Assembly (NCBI RefSeq): GCF_030268085.1
Contig: NZ_BSDE01000001.1
Coordinates: 930,001-994,000, forward strand
Source of the DNA: Geothrix limicola
GTDB taxonomy: Bacteria > Acidobacteriota > Holophagae > Holophagales > Holophagaceae
Reading direction: 5' to 3'
Length of the DNA: 64,000 nt
Positions within the stretch are counted from its first letter, which is position 1. Every line of letters begins with the position of its first letter. The notes beneath the pieces are model-generated. The model was given only the letters and a program-made list of their open reading frames with translations. It ran no database searches and was not told where the DNA came from. A program made the position numbers and the translations under genes. Shown here piece by piece: positions 1 to 8,628 of this stretch.

Positions 1-2
1 TT

Positions 3-1451
3 TCGATCTCCGTGCCCGCCCTGCTCTCGGCCTTCTGCATCTGGATGTTCTGGAGCGTGCTGACGGTGCGCATGAAGGAGGCAGGCTTCCCCTTCACCGC
101 CGCCCAGCTCTTCACCCTCATCAGCATCGCGGGGTTGAGCGGCGCCACGCTGCGCATCCCCAGCGCCTTCCTCGTCGGCCTGGCGGGAGGCCGCAACACC
201 ATCGCCCTCACCACGGCCCTGCTCGTGGCTCCGGCCCTGGGCGCGGGCATCGCCCTGCAGGACAAGGCCACGCCCTTCGCTACCTTCGCGATCCTGGCGG
301 CCCTCAGCGGCGTCGGCGGCGGCAACTTCGCTTCATCCATGGCCAATATCAACGGGTTCTTTCCCAAGCGCTTGGCGGGCCTCGCGCTGGGCCTGAACGC
401 GGGCATCGGCAACCTGGGCGTGAGCATCATGCAGGTGCTCGTGCCAGCGGTCATGGGCGCGTCGATGTTCGGCGCCCTGGCCGGCGCACCCCACCTGAAC
501 GCAGCGGGCCGCCAACTCTGGGTGCAGAACGGCGCCCTCGTCTGGGTGCCTTTCCTTGCCGTGCTGGCGGTGCTGGCCTGGTTCTTCATGGACAACCGCG
601 AAGGCCAGGACTGCGAGCCCACGGGCCTCGCCCTGCTCAAGATCCTCGGCCTGCACCTCATTGGTTTCGCGGCCACGGCCATGGGCGTGATGCTGCTGCT
701 CCGTTTCAAGCTCGGTCTGATGCTCCAGATGGGTGTGCTGGTGCTCACGATCCTCGTCTGCCTGGGCCTCATGAAGCTCCTGCCGGGCAAGATCAAGACG
801 GGCCTGGACGCGCAGTTCGCCATCTTCCCCAAGAAGCACACCTGGATCATGACCGTGCTCTACCTCATGACCTTCGGAAGCTTCATCGGCTTCAGCTCCG
901 CCCTGCCCCTGCTCATCAAGGTGGTCTTCGGCCGCTTCCCGGTGGGCGTGCTGAACCCGCACAGCCCCAACCCCCTGGCCTACGCCTTCCTCGGGCCCCT
1001 GGTGGGTTCCATCGTGCGGCCCATCGGCGGCCTGCTCTCGGACAAGTTCCGCGGCTCGCGCGTCACCCAGTGGGCCACCGTACTGATGATCCTCGGCGCC
1101 CTGGGTGTGGCGCACTTCGTCAAGCTGGCCCAGGCCGCGCCGGATCCGGCGGTCCACTTCATGCCCTTCCTCGTGCTCTTCCTGCTGCTCTTCGTGGCCT
1201 CGGGCCTGGGCAACGGCTCCACCTTCCAGATGGTGCCCTTCATCTTCGAGCCCAAGCTCGCGGGCCCGGTGTTGGGCTGGACATCGGCCGCGGCGGCCTA
1301 CGGCGCCTTCATCATTCCCGCCATCTTCAAGATCCAGGTGGATGCCGGCAAGGTGGAGGTGGCCCTCTATGGTTTCGCCCTCTTCTATGTGCTCTGCCTC
1401 GTCCTGAACTGGTACTACTACGCCCGGAAGAACGCCGAGGTGAAGTGCTAG
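3..1451 (+). CDS. NarK-type nitrate/nitrite MFS transporter (5' end cut by window)
   Basis: Inner-membrane major-facilitator protein of the nitrate/nitrite porter (NNP) family. The visible part is about 480 residues of nearly continuous membrane helices. Family marks seen: an Arg in an LRIP motif in the second helix, a glycine-rich stretch GLNAGIGNLGVS after NGFFPKR, VRPIGGLLSDK later on, and GLGNGSTFQMVP near the C-terminus, which match the Arg positions and glycine-rich nitrate signatures of NarK. There are more helices than the usual 12 around the centre (residues 205-265), suggesting a 14-helix variant. A GTG codon at 12 could start it, but the frame is open to the window edge and the first helix looks incomplete, so the true start is probably upstream. 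It converges on the superoxide dismutase gene with 7 bases between. Substrate direction cannot be read from the sequence. Confidence 0.85.
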   Translation, partial: SISVPALLSAFCIWMFWSVLTVRMKEAGFPFTAAQLFTLISIAGLSGATLRIPSAFLVGLAGGRNTIALTTALLVAPALGAGIALQDKATPFATFAILAALSGVGGGNFASSMANINGFFPKRLAGLALGLNAGIGNLGVSIMQVLVPAVMGASMFGALAGAPHLNAAGRQLWVQNGALVWVPFLAVLAVLAWFFMDNREGQDCEPTGLALLKILGLHLIGFAATAMGVMLLLRFKLGLMLQMGVLVLTILVCLGLMKLLPGKIKTGLDAQFAIFPKKHTWIMTVLYLMTFGSFIGFSSALPLLIKVVFGRFPVGVLNPHSPNPLAYAFLGPLVGSIVRPIGGLLSDKFRGSRVTQWATVLMILGALGVAHFVKLAQAAPDPAVHFMPFLVLFLLLFVASGLGNGSTFQMVPFIFEPKLAGPVLGWTSAAAAYGAFIIPAIFKIQVDAGKVEVALYGFALFYVLCLVLNWYYYARKNAEVKC

Positions 1452-1458
1452 GAAGCGT

Positions 1459-2193
1459 TCAGGCCCTCAGGACGACCTGGGCCTTCAGCGCCCGCTCATA
1501 GCGATGGTTGACCTCATCCCAGTTCACATTCTGGAAGAAGGCCTCGATGTACTTGGCTGCGGCTGCGCCGTAATCCATCTGGTAGGCGTGTTCGTACATG
1601 TCCATCACGAGCAGGGGCAGGCCTGCCGCGAGGGTCTGGCTGTGATCCCCTGCCCAGGATAGGCGCAGCTCGCCGCTGGGCAGGTGAAGGTCGAGGATGG
1701 CCCAGCCGCTGCCACCAGCCAGGCTCATCCCTAGCGCGCGGAAGGACTGCTCCCATGCGCCGAGCGAACCCCAGGTGGCCGCCAGGGCCTTGGAAACCGG
1801 GCCATCGGCCTTGCCATCGCCGCCCAGGTTGCCGAAGTAGGCCTCATGCAAGGTCATGGAGTTGGCGTAGGCCAGCTCTTTGGCGCGTAGACCACCCACC
1901 AGGAATCCCGGCGCGTCTTTCGTGGCCTTGGCCAGTTCGGCGCGTACGGCGTTCAGGTTCTTCACGGCCCCCGCGTAATTGTTGTCGTGGTGGGACACGA
2001 TGAGCTTTTCCGAGAGGCCCTTCAATCGCGCCGGGGCGAACGGGAGGGGTTTCGGCGTCAAGGTGGGAGGCGGCGCTGGTGACGAAGCCTGCGGATCCGG
2101 GAGTTTCAGTTCCCCTCCCCCCAAGGCCAGGGTGGCCGCCGCAGCACCACCGCCCACCAACAATTCCAAGGCCTTCCGACGAGTCACTTCCAT
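1459..2193 (-). CDS. Fe/Mn superoxide dismutase with Tat signal
   Basis: Converts superoxide to hydrogen peroxide and oxygen, probably outside the cytoplasm. 244 residues, longer than the usual ~200 because of an N-terminal twin-arginine signal (EVTRRKALELLVGG) and a Pro-rich linker. The metal ligands are recognisable: His in SHHDNNYAGAV, His in MTLHEAYFGNL, then Asp and His in MDMYEHAYQMDYG, followed by NVNWDEVNHRYE. The ATG at 2193 was chosen because it puts the RR motif at the N-terminus; an upstream in-frame codon at 2259 would add 22 residues of non-signal sequence. The gene is divergent from chrBA and shares its promoter region. Export by Tat fits a cofactor-loaded, folded enzyme. Iron versus manganese is not decided by these motifs. 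Confidence 0.9.
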   Translation of the reverse strand: MEVTRRKALELLVGGGAAAATLALGGGELKLPDPQASSPAPPPTLTPKPLPFAPARLKGLSEKLIVSHHDNNYAGAVKNLNAVRAELAKATKDAPGFLVGGLRAKELAYANSMTLHEAYFGNLGGDGKADGPVSKALAATWGSLGAWEQSFRALGMSLAGGSGWAILDLHLPSGELRLSWAGDHSQTLAAGLPLLVMDMYEHAYQMDYGAAAAKYIEAFFQNVNWDEVNHRYERALKAQVVLRA

Positions 2194-2223
2194 GGGAACC
2201 CCCGAGGTCGAATGGTGAGCCCC

Positions 2224-2252
2224 AAGGTAGGAGCCCGACCCATCTTGTGCAA
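2224..2252 (-). promoter_or_regulatory. Candidate promoter of the superoxide dismutase gene
   Basis: Read on the minus strand, TTGCAC (2247-2252) and TACCTT (2224-2229) are separated by 17 bases, a fair sigma-70-like match 30 bases upstream of the chosen start. The -35 box abuts the palindrome at 2252-2267, so a protein bound there could affect both divergent promoters. Confidence 0.4.
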
Positions 2253-2272
2253 GATACATTTGTATCTATCAT
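2245..2272 (+). promoter_or_regulatory. chrBA promoter with 7-2-7 palindromic operator
   Basis: A perfect inverted repeat, AGATACA-TT-TGTATCT (2252-2267), lies between a -35-like TTGTGC (2245-2250) and a -10-like TATCAT (2267-2272) with a 16-base spacer, 24 bases before the chrB ATG. An operator between the two boxes is the usual geometry for repression. ChrB proteins are known as chromate-responsive regulators of chr operons, so ChrB itself is the natural candidate ligand; this is inference. The palindrome is seen directly, the promoter boxes are only fair matches. Confidence 0.5.
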
Positions 2273-2296
2273 TGATTCATATGCTTTGAGGCGGAC

Positions 2297-3262
2297 ATGG
2301 CCGAGACTCCCGCGCAGTGGCTGCTGTTGATCCACCAGCTCCCACCCCATCCGGCCTATTTCCGCGTGAAGGTCTGGCGCCAGCTCCAGGGCCTGGGATC
2401 CGTCGCCCTCAAGAATTCGGTCTATGCCCTTCCCCTCAGTGAGGGGACCCGCGAAGACTTCCAGTGGATGGTGCAGCAGATCGAGGCGGGGGGCGGTGAA
2501 GCCAGTGTGGTGGAAGCCGCGTTCGTCGATGGCCTTTCAGACGGGGAGCTGAAGGAGCGCTTTCGCGCGGCCCGCGATGAGGACTACGCCGCGCTCCAGG
2601 AGGAACTCCAGGCGATTCGGAAAGCGCTTCCCAGGAAACCCGACGAAGCCCGCAAAGGAGAGGCCGAAGCCCAGCTTGCCAAACTGAGGAAGCGCTTCAC
2701 GGATCTTCAGGCCATCGACTTCTTCGCCGCCGGGGGCGCCGCCGAGGTGCGCACCCAGATCGGCCGGTTGGAGGGGCTTCTTGCTCCGGAATCGGTCGGC
2801 GCCAAAGGCGGTCCCGCCTGGAACATCGCGGAGCTTCAGGGGCGCACCTGGGTCACCCGCAAGGGCGTCCATGTGGACCGTATCGCCTCGGCCTGGCTCA
2901 TCCGCCGCTTCATCGATCCCAAGGCGCGGTTCCGTTTCGTGGATCCCAAGACCGCCCCGATCCGGAAGGACGAGCTTCGCTTCGACATGTTCGAAGGCGA
3001 GTTCACCCACGAGGGCGACTGGTGCAGTTTCGAAACCATCCTCCACCGCCTGGGCTTGGAGGATCCGGCCCTGCGCGTCCTTGGTGAGCTGATCCACGAC
3101 GTCGATCTGAAGGACGCCAGGTTCAGGCGACCCGAAGTGGCCGGCTTTGATCGGGCGATCCTGGGTGTGGCCCTGCTGCACGCCAAGGACGAGGCTCGCC
3201 TGGAGGCCGGATCGGGCTTGCTGGACGCATTCTATGCCGCCTTCCAGAAAGCAGCGTCATGA
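2297..3262 (+). CDS. chrB: ChrB, chromate-resistance regulatory protein
   Basis: 321 residues with the two-part ChrB organisation. The N-terminal domain (about 8-170) begins WLLLIHQLPPHPAYFRVKVW and contains a charged helical stretch. The C-terminal domain (about 185-300) contains TWVTRKGVHVDRIASAWLI, RFIDPKARF and FEGEFTHEGDWCSFETI. In characterised operons ChrB senses chromate and is needed for regulated expression of the ChrA pump. The gene overlaps chrA by 4 bases (ATGA), indicating translational coupling. A perfect palindrome sits just upstream of the start, consistent with autoregulation. Confidence 0.88.
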   Translation: MAETPAQWLLLIHQLPPHPAYFRVKVWRQLQGLGSVALKNSVYALPLSEGTREDFQWMVQQIEAGGGEASVVEAAFVDGLSDGELKERFRAARDEDYAALQEELQAIRKALPRKPDEARKGEAEAQLAKLRKRFTDLQAIDFFAAGGAAEVRTQIGRLEGLLAPESVGAKGGPAWNIAELQGRTWVTRKGVHVDRIASAWLIRRFIDPKARFRFVDPKTAPIRKDELRFDMFEGEFTHEGDWCSFETILHRLGLEDPALRVLGELIHDVDLKDARFRRPEVAGFDRAILGVALLHAKDEARLEAGSGLLDAFYAAFQKAAS

Positions 3263-4404
3263 GCTCGAATCGGGAAGCGGTTCCCCTGGGTACCTTCCTG
3301 GCCTACTTCTTGAGGCTAGGCACCCTCGGTTTCGGGGGTCCCATCGCCCTGGCGGGCGCCATGCACCGCGACCTGGTGGAGCAGCGCGGCTGGATCAGCG
3401 AAGCCGACTACCAGGAGGGGCTGACCCTCGCCCAGGTTTCGCCCGGCCCCTTGGCGGCCCAGCTCGCCATCTACCTGGGCTACGTGCGGGCGGGCATCCT
3501 CGGGGCCAACCTGGTGGGTCTCGTCTTCATCCTGCCTTCCTTCCTGATGGTGCTGCTCCTCGCGGCGCTCTACCTGAGGTTCGGCGGCCTCCACTGGATG
3601 CAGGCCGTGTTCTACGGCGTGGGGGCCGCGGTCATCGGCCTCATCACGCGAAGCGCCTTCAAGCTCGCCAAGGCCACGCAGAAGCGGGATGCCCTGGCCT
3701 GGGGGATCTTCGCGGTCGTGGGCCTGACCACGGCCATCACCGGGCGGGAATGGGTGCTGCTGGTGATCGGCGGCGGGCTGCTGTTCTGGCTCGTGAAGAC
3801 CCGCCCCTGGCGTCATGCCCCGGCCAGCCTTGGCCTGATGCCCCCCTTCTGGATGACAGGATTGCACGGCCCCGCCGCCCTGGGCACCGTGGGCGGGATC
3901 TTCCTTTTCTTCGCCAAGGCCGGGCTCTTCGTCTTCGGCAGCGGGCTCGCCATCGTGCCCTTCCTGCGGGGCACGGTGGTGACGGAATTCCATTGGCTCA
4001 CCGAGCAGCAGTTCCTGGATGCGGTGGCCGTGGCCATGATCACACCGGGCCCCGTCGTCATCACCGTGGCCTTCATCGGCTACCTGGTGGCGGGCCCCTT
4101 GGGTGCGGTCGCGGCGGCGCTCGGCGTGTTTCTGCCGGTCCTCGTGGTGGTGATCCTCGCGGCCCCGCTTTTGCGACGCCACGGCCAGCGGCCCGGCCTC
4201 AAGGCCCTGGTTCAGGGCATCACCGCCGGCGCGGCTGGGGCCATCGCCGGGGCGGTGGTGGTGCTGGGTCGAGGTGCCATCCGCGACCTGCCCACGGCCC
4301 TCATCGCCCTTGGCACCCTCGGCCTCGTTTGGAAGACGAAGATTCCCGAACCCGTGCTGGTGCTTGCGGCAGCGATGTCGGGAAGCTTGCTCTTCCGAGG
4401 CTGA
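3259..4404 (+). CDS. chrA: ChrA chromate efflux transporter
   Basis: Inner-membrane pump of the CHR family that expels chromate driven by the proton gradient. At 381 residues it is the long two-domain form: each half repeats the family motifs. N-terminal half: LGTLGFGGPIALAGAM and LAQVSPGPLAAQLAIYLGY. C-terminal half: FVFGSGLAIVPFLRG and AMITPGPVVITVAFIGYL. About ten hydrophobic segments are visible. The start overlaps the chrB stop by 4 bases. Together with the superoxide dismutase across the promoter region this makes a compact chromate and oxidative-stress locus, since intracellular chromate reduction generates reactive oxygen. Confidence 0.92.
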   Translation: MSSNREAVPLGTFLAYFLRLGTLGFGGPIALAGAMHRDLVEQRGWISEADYQEGLTLAQVSPGPLAAQLAIYLGYVRAGILGANLVGLVFILPSFLMVLLLAALYLRFGGLHWMQAVFYGVGAAVIGLITRSAFKLAKATQKRDALAWGIFAVVGLTTAITGREWVLLVIGGGLLFWLVKTRPWRHAPASLGLMPPFWMTGLHGPAALGTVGGIFLFFAKAGLFVFGSGLAIVPFLRGTVVTEFHWLTEQQFLDAVAVAMITPGPVVITVAFIGYLVAGPLGAVAAALGVFLPVLVVVILAAPLLRRHGQRPGLKALVQGITAGAAGAIAGAVVVLGRGAIRDLPTALIALGTLGLVWKTKIPEPVLVLAAAMSGSLLFRG

Positions 4405-4436
4405 TGGATCGACACAGGCCGCGGCACACACGGACC

Positions 4437-4465
4437 TTGCCTCCGGCCTCCATGGGGATCATACT
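4437..4465 (+). promoter_or_regulatory. Candidate asnA promoter
   Basis: TTGCCT (4437-4442) and CATACT (4460-4465) are separated by 17 bases. They lie about 86 bases upstream of the asnA start chosen here. A small hairpin, ACCCAT-CGAA-ATGGGT (4493-4508), would be in the untranslated leader; no T run follows it and its role is unknown. Confidence 0.35.
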
Positions 4466-4551
4466 TCCGGCCGCGTTGGGGACCCATGAGTCACCCATCG
4501 AAATGGGTCGATGTGCGACTGGGACCCCTTCGAATCGGAGGAGGGATGCCC

Positions 4552-5679
4552 ATGTCGACCAAGACCGCAGACCTGGCGGGCCCCGGGATCAGCACCTACG
4601 AGGAGGTGGCCAAGATCCTCCCCAGGAACTACAAACCCCTGCTGAATCGCATGGACACCCAGCGGGCCGTGTTCGCCATCAAGCGCTACATCGAGGATCA
4701 CCTCTGCGAAGCGTTGAACCTGGACATGGTCCAGGTGCCGCTCATCGTGGACAAGGCCAGCGGGGTGAACGACTATCTGGACCGTGATGGGTCCCGCACT
4801 CCCATCGAATTCCCCTGCGGGCTGGGCCTGGAGAAGCGCATCGAGGCCCAGGTGGTGCAGGCGGCCACCAAGTGGAAGCGGATGGCCCTGGCCGAATTCG
4901 GCTGTAAGGAAGGCGAAGGCATCTGCACGGATATGCGGGCGGTGCGCAAGGACTACTTCCTCGACCACGACCACAGCTGCTACGTCGACCAGTGGGATTG
5001 GGAACAGCGCATCACGCCCGCCGAGCGGAACCTGGACTTCCTGAAAACCACGGTGCGTAAGATCTGGAAGGTGATCCGCGAGGCGGGCCTGCATGCCCAG
5101 GAGATGTTCCCCGCCCTTCAGAAAGGCGGCTACCCGCCCATCCCCGAGGAGATCACCTTCATCCACGCCGAGGACCTGCTGGGCACCTACCCGGACATGC
5201 CCCGGAAGGAGCGGGAGACCGCCATCCTGCAGATCCATCCCGCGGTCTTCATCATCGGCATCGGCTGGACGCTCAAGGACGGCTATCCCCATGAGATGCG
5301 CGCCGCCGACTACGACGACTGGGTCACGGACACCTCGTCCATGACGCGGCGGGACACGCATGGACTGAACGGCGACATCCTCGTGTGGAACCCCGTCACA
5401 CACCGCCGGCACGAGCTGTCCAGCATGGGTATCCGCGTGACCAAGGACACCCTCAAGGTGCAGCTGAAGCTGTCGGGCCAGATGGATTTCCTCAAGCTGC
5501 CCTATCACCAGGCCATCCTCAACGACCAGATCCCCCTCAGCATCGGCGGCGGCATTGGTCAGGCGCGCACCTTCATGTACCTGCTCCGCACCGCACACCT
5601 GGGCGAAGTCACTGTTTCCGTCTGGCCCCAGCAGCTCAAGAAGATCTGCGCCGAGCGCAACATCCTGGTGCTGGAATAG
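4552..5679 (+). CDS. asnA: Aspartate-ammonia ligase (AsnA)
   Basis: Makes asparagine from aspartate, ammonia and ATP (AMP-forming); cytoplasmic. The sequence follows E. coli AsnA closely: YVDQWDWEQRI, VFIIGIGWTLKDG, ADYDDW, GLNGDILVWNPV, ELSSMGIRV and the C-terminal SIGGGIGQAR. The ribosome-binding site GGAGGAGG (4537-4544) decides the start: it is 7 bases before the ATG at 4552, giving 375 residues, whereas the ATG at 4546 is only 1 base away and an ATG at 4486 has no such site. E. coli AsnA is about 330 residues, so this one has a longer N-terminus and insertions. It ends exactly where the convergent slipin gene ends, with no bases between. Confidence 0.93.
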   Translation: MSTKTADLAGPGISTYEEVAKILPRNYKPLLNRMDTQRAVFAIKRYIEDHLCEALNLDMVQVPLIVDKASGVNDYLDRDGSRTPIEFPCGLGLEKRIEAQVVQAATKWKRMALAEFGCKEGEGICTDMRAVRKDYFLDHDHSCYVDQWDWEQRITPAERNLDFLKTTVRKIWKVIREAGLHAQEMFPALQKGGYPPIPEEITFIHAEDLLGTYPDMPRKERETAILQIHPAVFIIGIGWTLKDGYPHEMRAADYDDWVTDTSSMTRRDTHGLNGDILVWNPVTHRRHELSSMGIRVTKDTLKVQLKLSGQMDFLKLPYHQAILNDQIPLSIGGGIGQARTFMYLLRTAHLGEVTVSVWPQQLKKICAERNILVLE

Positions 5680-6447
5680 TCAGGTCAACCGCTTCAGGAG
5701 GGGCCCGAACAGCTCGCTGGGCAGCGGCACGAAGGTGGTGCTGTTGTGTTCGCTGGCGATCTCCACCATGGTCTGGAGAAAGCGCAGCTGCAGTGAAATG
5801 GGCTGCTCGGCCATCATGGCAGCGGCCTGAACCATCTTTTCCGCTGCCTGGAATTCACCCTCGGCGTTGACGACCTTGGCCCGGCGCTCGCGCTCGGCCT
5901 CGGCCTGCTTGGCCATGGCGCGCTTCATGCCGTCTGGCAGCACCACGTCGCGGACCTCCACCGTGCTCACCTTCACGCCCCAGGGCTCGGTCTGGCGGTC
6001 GATGATCTCCTGCAGCTGGAGGTTGATCTTCTCCCGGTGGGCCAGCAGTTCGTCCAGTTCCGACTGGCCGAGCACCTTGCGCAGGGTGGTCTGGGCGATG
6101 AGGGACGAGGCCTTGAGGAAGTTCTCGACCGTCACCACGGCGGCCTGGGGATCCATGACACGGAAGTAGACGACCGCATCCACGGTGGCCGGCACGTTGT
6201 CACGGGTCATGATCTCCTGCTTGGGCACGTCGATGGTCACCACCCGCAGGTCCATCCTCACCATGCGGTCGATGAAGGGGATCAGGAAGATCAGGCCCGG
6301 CCCCTTGGCGCCCCGGAGCTTGCCCCAGCGGAAGATCACGCCCCGCTCGTATTCGCGCAGGATGCGCGCCGCCTGGGGCAGCGTGATCACCGCCAGCAGC
6401 AGAATGAAGAAGAGCCAGGGCCCCACGTGGATTGCGAAGTCGTTCAT
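5680..6447 (-). CDS. Slipin (SPFH/band 7) membrane protein
   Basis: 255-residue stomatin-like protein. It has one N-terminal membrane helix (about 8-27), then the SPFH domain beginning REYERGVIFRWGKL and including KGPGLIFLIPFID, then a charged coiled coil (KQAEAERERRAKVVNAEGEF) and a hydrophobic C-terminus. Such proteins scaffold membrane microdomains and partner with NfeD proteases. The start overlaps the upstream nfeD-like gene by 4 bases, the standard nfeD-slipin operon. The slipin of this pair is typically the substrate or partner of the neighbouring protease. Confidence 0.9.
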   Translation of the reverse strand: MNDFAIHVGPWLFFILLLAVITLPQAARILREYERGVIFRWGKLRGAKGPGLIFLIPFIDRMVRMDLRVVTIDVPKQEIMTRDNVPATVDAVVYFRVMDPQAAVVTVENFLKASSLIAQTTLRKVLGQSELDELLAHREKINLQLQEIIDRQTEPWGVKVSTVEVRDVVLPDGMKRAMAKQAEAERERRAKVVNAEGEFQAAEKMVQAAAMMAEQPISLQLRFLQTMVEIASEHNSTTFVPLPSELFGPLLKRLT

Positions 6448-7799
6448 GATGGCACCTCCTTGGAATGAACCACGGGTTTCACCTTCAACGTCAATCCCTC
6501 CACCGCGAGGATCTCCGCGGCCTGTCCGGCTTCCACGGGCGCATCGCTAACGGCGTTCCAGTACTCGCCCTCCAGGAAGACCCGGCCCTGCCCGCGGTCG
6601 ATGGGTTCGAGGGCCGTGACCACGCGGCCCACCCACGCCCCGGCGCCCGATTGTGCTGGCTGGCGCTGGGCGCGGATGCCCGCACCGACGATGAAGATGA
6701 AGAACAGCGCCGTCACCACCGTCGCCGGAACCACCCAGACCAGCGATAGCCGCAGGTAGGGCTCGCTCCGGTCGAACAGCATGAAGACACCGAGGAAGAA
6801 GGCCACGACGCCGCCGGCCGTCAGGATGCCGTGGGTGGGCGCGAACACATCGATGATGAAGAGCGCGATGGCCACCGCCACCAGGGCGAGCCCGGCGAGG
6901 TTCATGGGCAGGACCGAGCCGAGGTACAGCAGCAGCACGAGCGCGATCACGCCCGCCACACCAGGGAGGATGGCGCCTGGGCTCGTCAGTTCGCCGATGA
7001 CGCCGTACATCACGACGAGCATCAGGATCAGCATGACCTGGGGATGCGCGATGATCTGGAACACCTGCTCGCGCGCTGACATGGGAATGGGCACGCTGGA
7101 AGCCCCGGCCGTCGCCAGCTTCCGGCCGTTGAACTCGCGCCCGTCGATCTGCGTCAGCAGGTCGGGCAGATCCTTGGCGACCACATCGATGACATGCAGT
7201 TCCAGGGCCTTCTCGGCGGTGATCGCGGCGCTGTCGCGCACCGAGGCCTTGGCCCATTCCGTGTTGCGCTGCCGCTTCGCGGCGATGGCCTCGATGTAGC
7301 TGGTGGAGAAGTTCTCCAGCTTCTGCTTCATGGCCTCGTCCTGCTTTTCGCTGCCGGGGCCGATCCCCACGGGGTGGGCGGCGCCGATGCTCGTGCTGGG
7401 CGCCATGGCGGCGAGGTCGGCGGCCATGGTGATGAAGCAGCCCGCGCTGCCCGCCCAGGCGCCCGGGGGCGACACGAAGACGACCGTGGGTACGGGCGAG
7501 CGCAGGAAGGCCTGGGTGATCTCTTTGGTGGAATCCAGCAGGCCGCCCGGCGTGTCCAGCTCGATGACGAGGCACTGGGCACCCTGCCCCGCGGCCTCTT
7601 GAATGGCGCGGTTCAGGTAGCTGGCCGTGGCCGGCCCGATGGTGCCCTGCACCCGCGCCAGGCAGACGCGCGAAGGCACCGAAGACGTCGAAGACATCGT
7701 AGACACCGACATCGTAGGCGCCGGGTCCCCACCCAGCCCCAGCGACGCCAAGGCGAACGCGCACGCGATGCGGCCCATCAGTTCGCGGCATCCCGCCAT
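6444..7799 (-). CDS. NfeD-family membrane serine protease (ClpP class)
   Basis: 451 residues. A signal peptide or N-terminal helix (1-25) is followed by a ClpP-class protease domain (about 44-230). The nucleophile region reads PGAWAGSAGCFITMAAD, with the serine of GSAG in the expected place, followed by STSIGAAHPVGIG. Then come four to five membrane helices (about 250-385) and a C-terminal NfeD OB-fold domain (about 395-451). The full-length form is the active protease type known to cleave stomatin partners. The ATG at 7799 is preceded by GCGAGGTG; an alternative ATG lies seven codons in. It forms an operon with the slipin gene through a 4-base overlap. Confidence 0.9.
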   Translation of the reverse strand: MAGCRELMGRIACAFALASLGLGGDPAPTMSVSTMSSTSSVPSRVCLARVQGTIGPATASYLNRAIQEAAGQGAQCLVIELDTPGGLLDSTKEITQAFLRSPVPTVVFVSPPGAWAGSAGCFITMAADLAAMAPSTSIGAAHPVGIGPGSEKQDEAMKQKLENFSTSYIEAIAAKRQRNTEWAKASVRDSAAITAEKALELHVIDVVAKDLPDLLTQIDGREFNGRKLATAGASSVPIPMSAREQVFQIIAHPQVMLILMLVVMYGVIGELTSPGAILPGVAGVIALVLLLYLGSVLPMNLAGLALVAVAIALFIIDVFAPTHGILTAGGVVAFFLGVFMLFDRSEPYLRLSLVWVVPATVVTALFFIFIVGAGIRAQRQPAQSGAGAWVGRVVTALEPIDRGQGRVFLEGEYWNAVSDAPVEAGQAAEILAVEGLTLKVKPVVHSKEVPS

Positions 7800-7986
7800 G
7801 GGACACCTCGCAGGAGAACCCTAAGCTACGTCCACCGAGCCCGCGGCGCCCATGCCATTTGGATCAATTGTTCGCACCTTTGCCGTTTCACGGGACGCCC
7901 AGGGGGGACATGCGAAAGCCTTCGGAAGGTTCTCTTCTCGAAGCCGAAAGGCGCTATGGTGCCTGCGATGGGAAGGAGGGTTCCCC

Positions 7987-8520
7987 ATGATGAAAGCCCT
8001 TCCGCTCTCCAAGGTCTATCAGCTGCTGGAGCCCGGCCCCGTGGTGTTGCTGACCACGGCCCGAGAGGGGCGGCCCAACGTCATGGCCATGTCCTGGCAC
8101 ATGATGATGGAGTTCGAACCGCCGCTCGTGGGCTGCATCGTCAGCAACGCCAACCACAGTTTCACGGCCCTCAAGAAGACCGGCGAAGCCGTGATCGCCA
8201 TTCCTCCGGCGGAGTTCGCGCCCAAGGTGGTGGAGATCGGCAACTGTTCCGGCCGCGACCTCGACAAGTTCACCACCCTGGGCCTCGCCATGAAGCCCGC
8301 CAAGCTCGTGGCGGCGCCCCTGCTGCCGGACTGCTTCGCCAATCTCGAATGCAGGGTGGCGGATGCGCGGCTGGTCACGCGCTACGGTCTCTTCGTGCTG
8401 GAGGTGATCCAGGCCTGGATCGATCCGGCGCGCAGGGCCTCCAAGACCCTTCACCACCGCGGCTTCGGCACCTTCGCCGTGGATGGCGACCTGATCCATC
8501 TGGCTTCCGGCAAACCCTGA
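7987..8520 (+). CDS. Flavin reductase-like (FMN-binding split barrel) protein
   Basis: 177-residue cytoplasmic protein of the flavin reductase-like family. The FMN-binding barrel is visible from GPVVLLTTAREGRPNVMAMSW through VGCIVSNANHSF and a later LECRVADARLV. The start at 7987 is set by a strong GGAAGGAGGG (7970-7979); the open frame extends 45 codons upstream without a ribosome-binding site. Family members reduce flavins with NAD(P)H or use bound FMN for other reductions; the substrate cannot be told. It stands alone between divergent nfeD and the activase gene. Confidence 0.82.
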   Translation: MMKALPLSKVYQLLEPGPVVLLTTAREGRPNVMAMSWHMMMEFEPPLVGCIVSNANHSFTALKKTGEAVIAIPPAEFAPKVVEIGNCSGRDLDKFTTLGLAMKPAKLVAAPLLPDCFANLECRVADARLVTRYGLFVLEVIQAWIDPARRASKTLHHRGFGTFAVDGDLIHLASGKP

Positions 8521-8628
8521 GGGCTTCCTGCTTGCGGCACCCTGGGAAACGATTAACTTGATGCATAGGTCGTAAAATCCTGCGCGCGCTCCAGCCGCCG
8601 GGCGGGATCTGGAGACGCGGGGCGCAGG

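Noticed and set aside
4493-4508. Hairpin in the asnA leader as a terminator or riboswitch
   Set aside because: Six-base stem without a T run or larger conserved structure; could be chance.
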